DNA from: Halorientalis salina | Lineage (GTDB): Archaea; Halobacteriota; Halobacteria; Halobacteriales; Haloarculaceae | Reading direction: 5' to 3' | Length of the DNA stretch: 64,000 bases | NCBI RefSeq assembly: GCF_005049285.1 | Contig: NZ_SOSC01000013.1 | Coordinates: 17,084 to 81,083, forward strand | Part shown: in pieces, positions 52,858 to 61,482 of the stretch | How the letters are laid out: every line of letters begins with the position of its first letter | Position numbering within the stretch: position 1 is the first letter of the stretch | Position numbers and translations under genes: made by a program | The notes under the pieces: model-generated | Seen by the model: only the letters and a program-made list of their open reading frames with translations | What the model was told of the DNA's origin: nothing | Database searches by the model: none

Positions 52858-53849
52858 ACGGTTTTGGCCTCCGTTAGGTCGTCTTCAGTGAGGTCGATCG
52901 TCCGCGTCCCGTGATCCCGGATTTCGAGTTCCAGGACTGGATCCACGTCGGTATCGAACGTCTCCGTCGCGACGAACGAGGCGAGTGTGTACAACCTCCG
53001 TAGCGTCTCGACTTCCCTGTCCCGAATTCTCCGGCGGCCGGGTTCACTCACCATCTCGCCGTCGCTCTCGAAGGTCTTCCACCGTTCTTCGACGACTTTG
53101 AACGCCGACCCTCTGGCCTCCCACATCGCGTCCATGAGGCTTTCCCGATCGCTGATCGTGACCGGTGTGGCGAACGCCTCCGTGTTCTCGAACTGTTGCT
53201 GGTACTGCTTGTGGGCGTTCGTTTGGCCCACACCGGAAGGAACGACACACGACAGTCCGATTTCGATGTCCAACTCGCGCTCCATGTTCCCGACGAGTTC
53301 GTCGAGTCCATCCAGGCTCAGATTTCCCTTGCCAGCCGGTTTGACGGGGGCAACGAGTGTCCGAAGCGCGTATATCGCGTTATACAGCAGGTCCTCTGCA
53401 CGTGCGTTCGGATCAATCAGGATGGCGTCGTATTCCTCCTGTAGGTTTTGAGTGTCCCAGAGCAGTTCGTACAGGAGTTCGAACCGGGGATACTCCTCGC
53501 GGCTCATGTTCTGCATCCCCGTTTCGTAGGCGATTTTTTGCTCCAGATTCGAAGTGAAGTCCCCGAGCATATCGTGACTCGGGATGACATCGACGCCTTC
53601 GGCGGTCGTTTCGATCAAATCGTCGAAGTCCCCGTCCGGCATATCGAGGATGTGTTTGACCAGGTTGTCCGCTTCCGGATCGCTCCGGTGTTCTCCGACG
53701 TCGAAGAGGCTGGTCAGGTTCCCCTCCTGTGGGTCGAGGTCCAGCACAAGAGTGTTCTTTCCCATTCGTTCCAGGGCGACTGCGATATTGGCCGTCATGG
53801 TCGTTTTGTACGTCCCGCCCGATTCCGAGTAGACTACGGCCGTAATCAT
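52854..53849 (-). CDS. parA: ParA-family plasmid-partition ATPase
   Basis: 331 residues from ATG 53849. The deviant Walker A reads SESGGTYKTT (residues 8-17): the P-loop Lys (K15) is kept but the signature Lys at the start of KGGxGKT is replaced by Glu. LVLDLDPQEGNLT gives the A' motif and AILIDPNARAEDLL the Walker B. The C-terminal domain (250-331) is longer than in minimal ParA. Upstream is a 13-bp tandem repeat array that could be its centromere. An upstream open frame across the array is an artefact of the repeat. Confidence 0.85.
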   Translation of the reverse strand: MITAVVYSESGGTYKTTMTANIAVALERMGKNTLVLDLDPQEGNLTSLFDVGEHRSDPEADNLVKHILDMPDGDFDDLIETTAEGVDVIPSHDMLGDFTSNLEQKIAYETGMQNMSREEYPRFELLYELLWDTQNLQEEYDAILIDPNARAEDLLYNAIYALRTLVAPVKPAGKGNLSLDGLDELVGNMERELDIEIGLSCVVPSGVGQTNAHKQYQQQFENTEAFATPVTISDRESLMDAMWEARGSAFKVVEERWKTFESDGEMVSEPGRRRIRDREVETLRRLYTLASFVATETFDTDVDPVLELEIRDHGTRTIDLTEDDLTEAKTV

Positions 53850-53882
53850 ACACGACGTACTTACACCCCCGATGGCATAAAT

Positions 53883-54083
53883 CTGTGTCAGACGTTTGTG
53901 CCGCATGCCTGTGATGGTCATCTGTGATGGATGTCTGTAATAGACATCTGCAATAGACATCTGTAGCAAGTATCTGTTATAGTTTTTCTGCATGCTGTTC
54001 GAATCAGTCTGTCTGTTATGGAGTTCTGTGGTGGTTATCTGTTACAGCTATCTGTGCCAAATATCTGTCTTGACAGATCGTGT
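53883..54083. repeat. 13-bp-period tandem repeat array (iteron- or centromere-like)
   Basis: CTGT/CTG cores recur every 13 bp: 53883, (53896), 53909, 53922, 53935, 53948, 53961, 53974, 53988, then 54013, 54026, 54039, 54052 and 54065. Good units read CTGTGATGGTCAT, CTGTAATAGACAT, CTGCAATAGACAT; consensus about CTGTNATRGNYAT. Past 54070 the motif continues irregularly and also inverted (acagat) to about 54160. Placed 34 bases before the parA ATG. Such arrays bind a replication initiator or partition protein. Confidence 0.8.
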
Positions 54084-54160
54084 CTGGGCCGATCTGCTGT
54101 CATTGACATCTACTATCAATGTCTGTCACAGATCTATGTTACAGATACTTGTTACAGATA

Positions 54161-55005
54161 AACGGGATGTATTACTGGGGGGTATCTCTGGTACGAACTC
54201 CTGTTCAGCATCACTGCACGGAGTTACCGTATTGAATATTCGTCGAAAATTGCGGGAAGTGGTGGAGAGGGGTACGATCTCTCGCTGTGAGAGGGCAACG
54301 AGGCCGGTTCTCCCTCCACGTGTCCGAAGGGCGGTAGAACGTGTCTCGTGAGGCCGATCTCCTCACTTGCTACGACTGGAGTTCCGGATAGACATTCGGA
54401 TCTGGGACTAGTGAGAACCTGTGCATCGAGCATGCAAACCATGCGCCGCTGGCTTGGTCCGCGGTCTCTCGAGAGACCACACCGGAGAGGGCACATCGCT
54501 CGGTGGCTGGCCTCGAGTGGGATGACGACGGTGTCGACACCGTGGTTGATCGACCAAGGATGACCCAGTCGACTGGAGTCTCCTCCAAAGATGGAAACTT
54601 GGTATCGGTGCTGATACAGTCCCCTAAATCACCACGTGGAGGACTTCTCCGGCTTCAATCGCGGGGGATGAGGGGTGAGTGGTCCATTCCGATTCGAACC
54701 TCGATACCTCGTGCTAGTCTCCAACGGTAATCTGACCTCGCAACCAATCCTATACTCGCAAAAGGACATCCGCTCGCAGCCCTTCTACACTTGAGGAAAC
54801 GGTGTCAAGAGAGGGTTGCACCATTCGTGCTTACCCGACGGCGGCGGTGTACTAGAAATTGGTCGTGATTATTGGGGTAATCATGACCAACTATAATTTG
54901 ACCACAGACTTCGAAATACTGTCTGTAGAGGCCCATACTGGTCGATATCTAGTCTCTCAAGAAATCATAAATCCTATACCGCTATATAGAAATCCCTGGC
55001 CTGGA
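54161..55005. other. Noncoding palindrome-rich region
   Basis: About 845 bases with no convincing gene. Contains two perfect 16-bp palindromes, GGTCTCTCGAGAGACC (54463-54478) and ACGGTGTCGACACCGT (54528-54543), and an inverted repeat with 13-bp arms (TTGGTCGTGATTA/TAATCATGACCAA, one mismatch) at 54859-54890 followed directly by a TATA-like CTATAATTTG. May belong to the replication/partition region or be the relic of a lost gene. Confidence 0.5.
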
Positions 55006-56798
55006 AGTTCACAGTTTCGGAGGATGGACTAAAACTAAGCCAATTACCGTTATTTCATGCCGATCATAGCCGATGAAATGGCTGTATAAGCGGATCTTGG
55101 GAATGAAATGCAGACATATATCAAAATTTGATCAGGTTTTGCCCTCGAACGAGAGTGTTGCCACTCAGGAAGTGCGGACCTGGCAGACGATTCCGTCTAA
55201 TCAGGCGGTATGAGCTCTCCACAGACCAATTCGACGCACTCACCCGCCGTCAGTACGGGCGCATAGTCAATCTCACCCTCGATACCCGCCTTCAACAGGA
55301 AATCAGTGAGTCGCCAGATATTGTACAGCAACACTGCAAACACGAAGTAGAACAGCCTGACGCGATAGTCTTTGGAGGATGTCTTTGCAAGGAAGTCGTG
55401 CTTGATCGACTTGTACTCGCTTTCGATCTGCCAGCGACGGCCGTACCGCCGACAGAACGTCTCGGCTTCGTTCGGGCCAACTCTGAGATTCGTTGCAAAG
55501 ACGGCTGTGCCGTCTCCTTTCGTCGATGGCACGTACAAGAACCGCATCGGGTGCGACCCCAATTCAACGTCGACGACTGCTGATTCCACGGCCACCTCGT
55601 GATTATCGTCAGCCATCGTCTCGATAGCTTCCTGCTCCGCGCTGGCGATCCGCTTCGGAATCAAGTAGTTCACACCGAGATTTGAGAGTGTCTGGTACAC
55701 GCGCATCGAGTCGAACTCTCTGTCGCAGAGCACCGTCTCGATAGGCACATGTTCCTGTGCTCGGCTCACTAGTCGCCGAACAACGCGGTGAACTTTGTTT
55801 GGTGTATTGTCGTCCCACGCAGAGCTCTCCCGAACCGGCTCGACAGCCAGTACAAGCGGAATGTTCAGCCCGACAATCGACAACGTCGCAAACTTGAACG
55901 CCCGATCTTCGGGAGTCAGCCCACTGACCATCGGCATCCCCTCCACGTCGCCGTAGTAGGGCATGGTCGTAATGTCGAGTGCCGCGGTCACTGGCCGCCG
56001 GAACGATGCTTCCGACGCAATGGCCGACAGCAGGCGGTCACAGGCCTGATCGAACCCTTCGATCAGCTCTGCTGCTGAGAATTGTTTAACCGCCCGAAGA
56101 TGTGTATCTCCGTGGGGTCCGTACTCTGCTCCTCTCCGATACTGAAACCGAGCGGCCCCCTGCGGGGTCCCACAGCCGACCATCCCCATGAAGGTCTGGA
56201 GCTCGAAAAACTGCGTGTCGTCGTACGTGGCGTTCACTGCTCGGCTAGAATCAAAGCCCTCGAAGCCGTACTCCCGTGCGAGGCGTGTTGTCTGGTGAAT
56301 CTGCTCGGTAGTGAAATCCCCGCCACACTTGGTTTCCTCCGTCTCAGAGAACTCACCGGGATCTTTCTCCGGTGTGAGAACCTCTTCTTTCAGCCGAACC
56401 GCCGGAACACTGAGATTCCGATCATGGATCTCTTTGACGACGTAGTGGGCTGCAGTGGTGATGAACTCGCGACTCGCATCGTCGAATCTCTTTCTCCAGG
56501 TACGCGAAAGAACCGACTCATCCGGGATGTGATCGAGACCGAACGCTTCCGCGAGTTCCGGATATTGAGCGAGCGTTCGGTAGCTCTCGCCCGTGATCTC
56601 CCGGTAGAGAAACAAGCAGACAATCCCTGGAAACGAATACGGAGCTGGATGCCAGGCGGGATACCGATCGTCAAGCGTGTCAGATGGGACGTCCAGTGAG
56701 TTGAGGGCACAAGTGAGCGACGTTCCATCCCGGAGTCGCTCCCGGAGGGTGATGCCAACGCTATAGGCTTCGGTGAGACGAAACTGCTGATTCGACAT
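55006..56798 (-). mobile_element. IS4-type insertion sequence with full transposase gene
   Basis: A 22-bp end, agttcacagtttcggaggat plus gg, lies at 55006-55027, 169 bases beyond the transposase stop; the identical 22 bp is at 58268-58289, 171 bases beyond the stop of the truncated copy. It is thus the likely 3' terminus of the element. The matching inverted end is not found near 56800; ccatcctccga at 58247-58257 is a candidate, which would place further genes inside the element. Confidence 0.65.
55197..56798 (-). CDS. DDE transposase (IS4-like)
   Basis: 533 residues from ATG 56798. Catalytic residues: first Asp in AALDITTMPYYG, second Asp in VLCDREFDSM, Glu in the Y-x2-R-x3-E-x6-K block YGRRWQIESEYKSIK. 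This block defines IS4-like transposases. The frame is complete, so the gene may be active. A TATA-like GTTTATTATATG precedes the ATG. A second, truncated gene of the same type is at 58461. Confidence 0.85.
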   Translation of the reverse strand: MSNQQFRLTEAYSVGITLRERLRDGTSLTCALNSLDVPSDTLDDRYPAWHPAPYSFPGIVCLFLYREITGESYRTLAQYPELAEAFGLDHIPDESVLSRTWRKRFDDASREFITTAAHYVVKEIHDRNLSVPAVRLKEEVLTPEKDPGEFSETEETKCGGDFTTEQIHQTTRLAREYGFEGFDSSRAVNATYDDTQFFELQTFMGMVGCGTPQGAARFQYRRGAEYGPHGDTHLRAVKQFSAAELIEGFDQACDRLLSAIASEASFRRPVTAALDITTMPYYGDVEGMPMVSGLTPEDRAFKFATLSIVGLNIPLVLAVEPVRESSAWDDNTPNKVHRVVRRLVSRAQEHVPIETVLCDREFDSMRVYQTLSNLGVNYLIPKRIASAEQEAIETMADDNHEVAVESAVVDVELGSHPMRFLYVPSTKGDGTAVFATNLRVGPNEAETFCRRYGRRWQIESEYKSIKHDFLAKTSSKDYRVRLFYFVFAVLLYNIWRLTDFLLKAGIEGEIDYAPVLTAGECVELVCGELIPPD

Positions 56799-56943
56799 AT
56801 AATAAACTTTCACGACAACTTACTTGATTTTAATTCTGCCATTATTGCCAAAGATAGACTCACAGGATACTATCAATGGTACTTAGTACAGATTGTATAT
56901 AATGAATATTCCGGTCATTATTGGAGTGATTATTTACATTATG

Positions 56944-57549
56944 CTATTTTGATTCGATAGTAAGATTTAATTCAATAAATCCACGTACATTTGGTTCTTG
57001 ACTGGAACAGTCTTCTTGAAACGAATATTTTCCGGGTTCAATATATGCCACCGAACGAGGATCGCCCCACAAATTCCAGATCCAAGTCTGCCGTTCGTTC
57101 GGTTCAAAGGTATAACTCCGAATGTGGAGGGTGTTTCCAAGCCGACCATCTGCGGCTCTTGATGGTAGCCATGTTTGGTCGTTAATCCGCTCGAGAGATT
57201 TACTTCGAGACGAGGTTACGAGGATTAGCGATGACGGAGATTCAGTATCATAGGCTGCAGTTGGAAATGGAATACTTGAAGAGAAGCCGACTGACCGAGC
57301 ATTGTTGCCAGTCCATTTTATTGACAGTGCAAGCGTTGCTGTATTCGCGTCTGAGATAGTCGACTCTTGGATACTTGCTGAACCCTGTAGCTTTTCCCAT
57401 TGGTCAATTTGCATAGATGCTTCAGTCACCGTCCGAGGTGACGGATCTGATGTTTGCTGTTTGCTCCAAATAGACCAAATACCTATGCCACCAGCCAACA
57501 ACGAACCACCCCCAGCAAGGGCATTGCGACGTGATATAGAGTAATCCAT
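56944..57549 (-). CDS. Secreted protein of unknown function, A/T-rich gene
   Basis: 201 residues. Tat-like leader ISRRNALAGGGSLLAGGIGIW with twin Arg (7-8) and one hydrophobic stretch; no lipobox Cys. The mature part is beta-rich (ATLALSIKWTGNNARSVGF, NTLHIRSYTFEPNERQTWIWN). Codon use and base composition are markedly A/T-rich against the genome, and it lies between two transposase genes, so it was probably brought in by transfer. Family not recognised. Confidence 0.6.
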   Translation of the reverse strand: MDYSISRRNALAGGGSLLAGGIGIWSIWSKQQTSDPSPRTVTEASMQIDQWEKLQGSASIQESTISDANTATLALSIKWTGNNARSVGFSSSIPFPTAAYDTESPSSLILVTSSRSKSLERINDQTWLPSRAADGRLGNTLHIRSYTFEPNERQTWIWNLWGDPRSVAYIEPGKYSFQEDCSSQEPNVRGFIELNLTIESK

Positions 57550-57781
57550 GAATAATTAAACGAAATAAAGGGGTATATTGCTTTCGCGGCTTGCCGTCAA
57601 TAAACGACGGAATATCCAAGATTGTTCATGTGGTGTGTCGCTGTTCCCCTCGTCTGGGTGTATTTGAGCACATTTTGGTTAGAACAGCTGTGATGAACAG
57701 ACACCGGAGACCGCTTCAGTCTTTGATCAGGGAATGACGTTCAGAGAAACCTATATATTGGCTTTGGTCGAAACCCTCGCA

Positions 57782-57916
57782 ATGAGCATCCTCGACTGGG
57801 GTCTCAGTACTGACACAAAGTACATGGAGTGTCGAAAGTGTGGGTATTCTGTTGAGGCTCCTGATGAGACCTGCCCAGGTTGTGGGTCAACTGAGATTGC
57901 GGTCTATGATTTCTGA
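57782..57916 (+). CDS. Small zinc-ribbon protein
   Basis: 44 residues from ATG 57782 (60 if started at 57734). Two knuckles, CRKCGY and CPGCGS, 13 residues apart, form a rubredoxin-like zinc ribbon: short haloarchaeal proteins of this kind are common and mostly uncharacterised. It sits in the A/T-rich segment between the transposase genes. Confidence 0.6.
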   Translation: MSILDWGLSTDTKYMECRKCGYSVEAPDETCPGCGSTEIAVYDF

Positions 57917-58246
57917 ATAGAAATCCGACCCAGAACAGACGTGCTAACCGAGTATCATGTTCTGCGTTCTCCGATCAGGAGTTCAGCAACGGTAGCGAGC
58001 TCATGCATTGAGAGTGCTAGTCGCAACTCCTGCCAGTAGTCCGCGACCCCCACAGTTTCGGAGTTTGGGTTTTGGTGCGTACCTTATTTTACCTCCAAGA
58101 GCGTCTGATTCGGTACACGTATTGCGATTCTCGGACACGGTGTCTCAGCAACAAGATTGATTATACTTAACAATACAGAAACCAGAACCGACAGGCAGGG
58201 CCTATTTCACCGGTTTATGGCGTGAACAGAAGGCACGCATCAAAAT
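57917..58246. other. Noncoding region with IS-end relic
   Basis: About 330 bases with no gene. CACAGTTTCGGAG at 58051-58063 equals 13 bases of the IS end at 55011-55023 and 58273-58285, so it may mark the edge of another lost copy. Confidence 0.45.
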
Positions 58247-58928
58247 CCATCCTCCGAGGTTGTGAGGAGTTCACAGTTTCGGAGGATGGTAATATTCGGA
58301 CCGACTTCTACTCGGAATCCTCGATATTCGACGTACTATGAGGGGGAGTTGAGATAAAATGAGGTCAGTACAGCTCAGATGCCAAGAAAAGTTGTCGTCG
58401 AACCGGGTCAGAACAGCGTAGCCACTCACGACTGACACACAATGCAGTCGCTCAGACGACTTAGTCGCCCGGAATCAGCCCTGCACAGACTCGCTCGACG
58501 CATTCCCCAGCTGTTAGCACTGGTGCGTAGTCCATCTCTCCATCGACGCTCGCTTTCAGCAGAAAGTCAGTGAGTCGCCAGATATTGTACAGCAGCACCG
58601 CGAATACGAAATAGAACAGTCTGACGCGGTAGTCCTTCGAGGATGTCTTCGCGAGAAAGTCGTGCTTGATAGACTTATACTCGTTTTCGATCTGCCAACG
58701 GCGGCTGTACCGGTGACAGAACGATTCGGCCTCATCAGGTCCGACTCTAAGATTCGTTACAAATACAGTGGTTCCGCCACCCTTCGTCGACGGCACGTAC
58801 AGGAAGCGCATCGGGTGGGAACCCGATTCAACGTCGACGACTGCCGATTCCACAGCCACCTTGCGGTTGTCGTCGTCCATTGACTCGATGGCCTCCCGTT
58901 CAGTACGGGTGATTCGCTTCGGAATTAG
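58247..58928 (-). mobile_element. Truncated IS4-type element, second copy
   Basis: Begins with the 22-bp end shared with 55006 (58268-58289). Just before it, CCATCCTCCGA (58247-58257) is the exact inverse of TCGGAGGATGG at 58279-58289, so two element ends meet head to head here. Similarity to the full transposase stops at about 58928. Confidence 0.65.
58461..58928 (-). pseudogene. Truncated IS4-type transposase (C-terminal part)
   Basis: About 155 codons match the last third of the transposase at 55197, from PKRITRTEREAIES to the stop, including the Y-R-E-K block YSRRWQIENEYKSIK. The first two thirds, with both catalytic Asp residues, are missing, so it cannot be active. Many silent and some amino-acid differences from the full copy show it is an older, diverged relative, not a recent duplicate. 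Confidence 0.85.
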
Positions 58929-58998
58929 TGCTCAGTCCAGGAGAAGGTCCGAGCACCAAACCCGATAGTACATATGTATTGATAGTAAATGCCAATAT

Positions 58999-59283
58999 AT
59001 GGTCGTAGCCCTCCTCGGTTTGTTCGTCGTGGCTTTCGCAGCCGTCTGTGGTATTGCTGTGTATCGAACAGGCCAGACACAACCAGTATTTCGGGCGCTC
59101 GTTACATTCGGGGTTTTGCTTCTGACGCCGGTGATCGTCTTTACGCTTATTTCCATGACCGTGACGGGTTCCATTCCAGCAATTGCAGCCGTCCTGCCAG
59201 TTGTCCTCTTGGGACTGGGGTTGTACACCGTTGCTGAAGGAACGCTCCCTCCTCTGGGCCAGTACCGCAAACGGACTCAATAG
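58999..59283 (+). CDS. Small membrane protein of unknown function
   Basis: 94 residues with about three hydrophobic segments (1-22, 30-52, 56-75) and a short basic tail QYRKRTQ. No motif that I recognise. The ATG lies inside an A/T-rich stretch. It begins about 70 bases after the broken transposase, so its original promoter may have been replaced. Confidence 0.55.
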   Translation: MVVALLGLFVVAFAAVCGIAVYRTGQTQPVFRALVTFGVLLLTPVIVFTLISMTVTGSIPAIAAVLPVVLLGLGLYTVAEGTLPPLGQYRKRTQ

Positions 59284-59583
59284 TTACCACATTGGAAACC
59301 GACGCTAACACATTGACTCCGCTCAGTAGGCACACCTTCTGAACGAGTGAAAAACGTCGAAATCAAGCCCGTTGTAGCGATCCTCCGAAGCAGAGGTTTT
59401 CGAACTGATCGGCCACCTGTTTGGTAACATTCCAGCTCCAATCGGTTTCACTCGTTATTGTGGTTCACCAGCTCAACAACCTCGTCTCGTAAGACCAGTT
59501 CTGCGTCACCTGTCCACAATTCATGCTCGCTCGCCACGATCTATTTTCTTCCTTCACGCGAAAACTCAGGTTGCCTCACCGGA
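59284..59583. other. Noncoding gap
   Basis: 300 bases between a small membrane-protein gene and the YIP1-like gene (convergent). No gene, repeat or RNA recognised. Confidence 0.4.
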
Positions 59584-60225
59584 TCACAACAACAGGTAGG
59601 GGAGAATCTGGACGATGACACCAGGGACGGCGGCCAGCGCCGCTTGCCACCATTGCACCCGTCGCAGGACCTGGATACCGACGGTCCAGAGGCCTCCTGC
59701 CAGGACGATTGCGACGCCGTCGAGGTACTGGGTCGCACGGACGAGTTCCGTCTTCTGAACCTCCCGGACAAATTCGGCGCTCCCGGCCGCCGTCTCGGGT
59801 GTCGGCGTCATCTGGATACTCACGACCATGGCAATGAGCCAGACGACACCCGAGAGCAACACCGGGCCGAATCCCCAGCCGAGGATCCAGAAGGTGGTGC
59901 GGAGGTCACCCGCCTCCGAGATCGTCGCGGTCAGTAGGTACGCGCCGACGGTTGCGACCAGCCAGTACACGAGTGCGCTGGCGAAACTCACGACCGACCC
60001 AGTGATGAGCGAAACGGCGACGTCGACTGTCTGGTCACCGACGGCGTACGACAGCGTCGGCCCCGAATTCGTGCCGACGACGACCACAGAGGTGAGCGAT
60101 AACTGCGCGACCAAGGGAACCAGTGCGGTACCGACAACGATCGCTAGTACCGCAAGTCGGCTCGGGTCGTCGCGTTGTGTGGCAAAAAACGACCGCAAAT
60201 CTGTTAGGAATGCGCGATACGACAC
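59584..60225 (-). CDS. YIP1-family membrane protein
   Basis: About 213 residues if started at the GTG at 60225 (a GTG at 60249 is the alternative; no ATG fits). Five hydrophobic segments (about 22-45, 62-85, 95-112, 135-155, 180-210) and the soluble N-terminal RAFLTDLRSFF common to haloarchaeal YIP1-like proteins. Function in archaea is unknown. Divergent from the HTH/DUF7521 operon. Confidence 0.7.
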   Translation of the reverse strand: MSYRAFLTDLRSFFATQRDDPSRLAVLAIVVGTALVPLVAQLSLTSVVVVGTNSGPTLSYAVGDQTVDVAVSLITGSVVSFASALVYWLVATVGAYLLTATISEAGDLRTTFWILGWGFGPVLLSGVVWLIAMVVSIQMTPTPETAAGSAEFVREVQKTELVRATQYLDGVAIVLAGGLWTVGIQVLRRVQWWQAALAAVPGVIVQILPYLLL

Positions 60226-60383
60226 GGCTGGCAGTGGCCAGTCAAGCACATTAAACGTTCCGTGGTCGGTCGACTGCGGTGCCGTCGGGCTCGTCGATCG
60301 CTCCGCAGTCCGGCGGCCGTTCCAGCAAACCCAAGTACGTTCGCTGTGACATCTCAATTCAATCGAAATAGCCCTCCCCCGAT

Positions 60384-60728
60384 ATGACAAACGAAGACGC
60401 CTTCGAGGACGTGGTCGACCTCCTCGCCGACGAGTACGCGCAGTCGATCCTCAGGGCAACCAGCGTCGAGGGCATGTCGGCCGACGAACTCAGCAGTCAC
60501 TGCGAGATGTCCCCGCCAACGGTCTACCGACGGCTGGAGTCGTTGCGTGCGGCCGACCTCGTCGAGGAGCGACAGCGGGTCGACCCGGACGGCCACCACG
60601 CAAAAGAGTACTACGCATCACTCTCGGACGTGCACATCGGTCTCGAAGGTGGTGAGTTCGAGTGTGACATCGAGCGCCGGGAATCGGACGTCGCCGACCA
60701 CTTTACCGAACTGTTCGAGAACCTCTAA
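60384..60728 (+). CDS. ArsR-like winged-helix regulator
   Basis: 114 residues. HTH at about 10-75: LLADEYAQSILRATSVEGMSA and SPPTVYRRLESLRAADLVEE, then the wing RVDPDGHHAKEYYAS and an acidic tail. No metal-binding Cys pair, so probably not a metal sensor. It overlaps by one base with a small membrane-protein gene, which itself overlaps a second: one transcript pairing a DNA-binding protein with two membrane proteins, a layout common in haloarchaea. Confidence 0.82.
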   Translation: MTNEDAFEDVVDLLADEYAQSILRATSVEGMSADELSSHCEMSPPTVYRRLESLRAADLVEERQRVDPDGHHAKEYYASLSDVHIGLEGGEFECDIERRESDVADHFTELFENL

Positions 60729-61063
60729 TGATCCCACATCCACTGCAAACCGCGTCGACGAGCACGCCCGAGACAGTGTTCGCCATCCTGTTGTTCCTGG
60801 GGTTGTTCGTGACCATCGTCGTCTCGGCGATCATCCTCTGGCGCGGGGTTCGACGCTACTGGCAGGATCGGAATGCCGCCCTGCTTGGTCTCTCCGTCGG
60901 CATCGCGTTCACGACCGGTATCCCGATCATGGCGAACATCGGGCTCTCGACAGCCGCCAGTCTGGAGACGGCGGCGATCACGGTCATCACGAATTGCCTC
61001 CGGCTCGTCGGCCTGGGCCTTCTGCTGGCGGTCATTTACGGGAGTCGAGGTGACCGGCGATGA
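60728..61063 (+). CDS. DUF7521-like small membrane protein (first)
   Basis: 111 residues, three hydrophobic segments (about 17-40, 50-70, 82-106). Likely senses or transmits a membrane signal to the HTH protein encoded just upstream; that role is inferred only from gene overlap. Related in layout to the next gene. Confidence 0.7.
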   Translation: MIPHPLQTASTSTPETVFAILLFLGLFVTIVVSAIILWRGVRRYWQDRNAALLGLSVGIAFTTGIPIMANIGLSTAASLETAAITVITNCLRLVGLGLLLAVIYGSRGDRR

Positions 61064-61341
61064 GTGACCTGCTCACCCAACTGGGGCTGATCACGCACGG
61101 GGCGACGCTTCTGATCGGGACCTTTGTCGCCTACCAGAGCTATCGCGGCTACCGACGAAATGACAGCTCTGCGATGCTGGCGCTGGCAGTTGGCCTCGTC
61201 CTGCTGATCCCCTTTGCGTCGCTGGTCCGGTTTGTGATCGATAGCTTCGCACTCTTGGGGACAACCCAGTCGGCACTGGTCTTCCAAGCAATAAGCATCG
61301 TCGGCCTCCTGGTAGTCTTCTACGGACTCGTGCAGGATTGA
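61060..61341 (+). CDS. DUF7521-like small membrane protein (second)
   Basis: 93 residues, three hydrophobic segments (about 8-26, 38-60, 72-90) with a basic loop YQSYRGYRRND after the first. Overlaps the previous gene by 4 bases. Looks like a diverged duplicate of it. Confidence 0.7.
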   Translation: MSDLLTQLGLITHGATLLIGTFVAYQSYRGYRRNDSSAMLALAVGLVLLIPFASLVRFVIDSFALLGTTQSALVFQAISIVGLLVVFYGLVQD

Positions 61342-61399
61342 TCGTCCCGGAACCGAGTGTGCTGGCATCGTTGCAATCTACAGGCGGAGCTGGCCGAGT

Positions 61400-61422
61400 G
61401 CCTCGGGGCTTGACCCCGAGGC
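61400..61422. terminator. Perfect 9-bp stem hairpin
   Basis: GCCTCGGGG-CTTGA-CCCCGAGGC, 9-bp G/C-rich stem with a 5-base loop, 59 bases after the DUF7521 gene. No U-run follows, so it may stabilise the mRNA end or be the hairpin of a vanished IS605-type element rather than a terminator. Confidence 0.45.
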
Positions 61423-61482
61423 GATTCACCGTGGTTGCACCGGTATCGGTACACTGAGGTACAATCACACTAATTTTGACAC

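Noticed and set aside
53850..53993. N-terminal extension of ParA across the repeat array
   Set aside because: The translated residues are tandem-repeat DNA; Walker A starts directly after ATG 53849.
53883..54160. CRISPR array
   Set aside because: The period is 13 bp with no unique spacers, and no cas genes are present.
61382..61445. tRNA-like sequence around the GC-rich hairpin
   Set aside because: Only one stem is present; no TpsiC loop or acceptor pairing.
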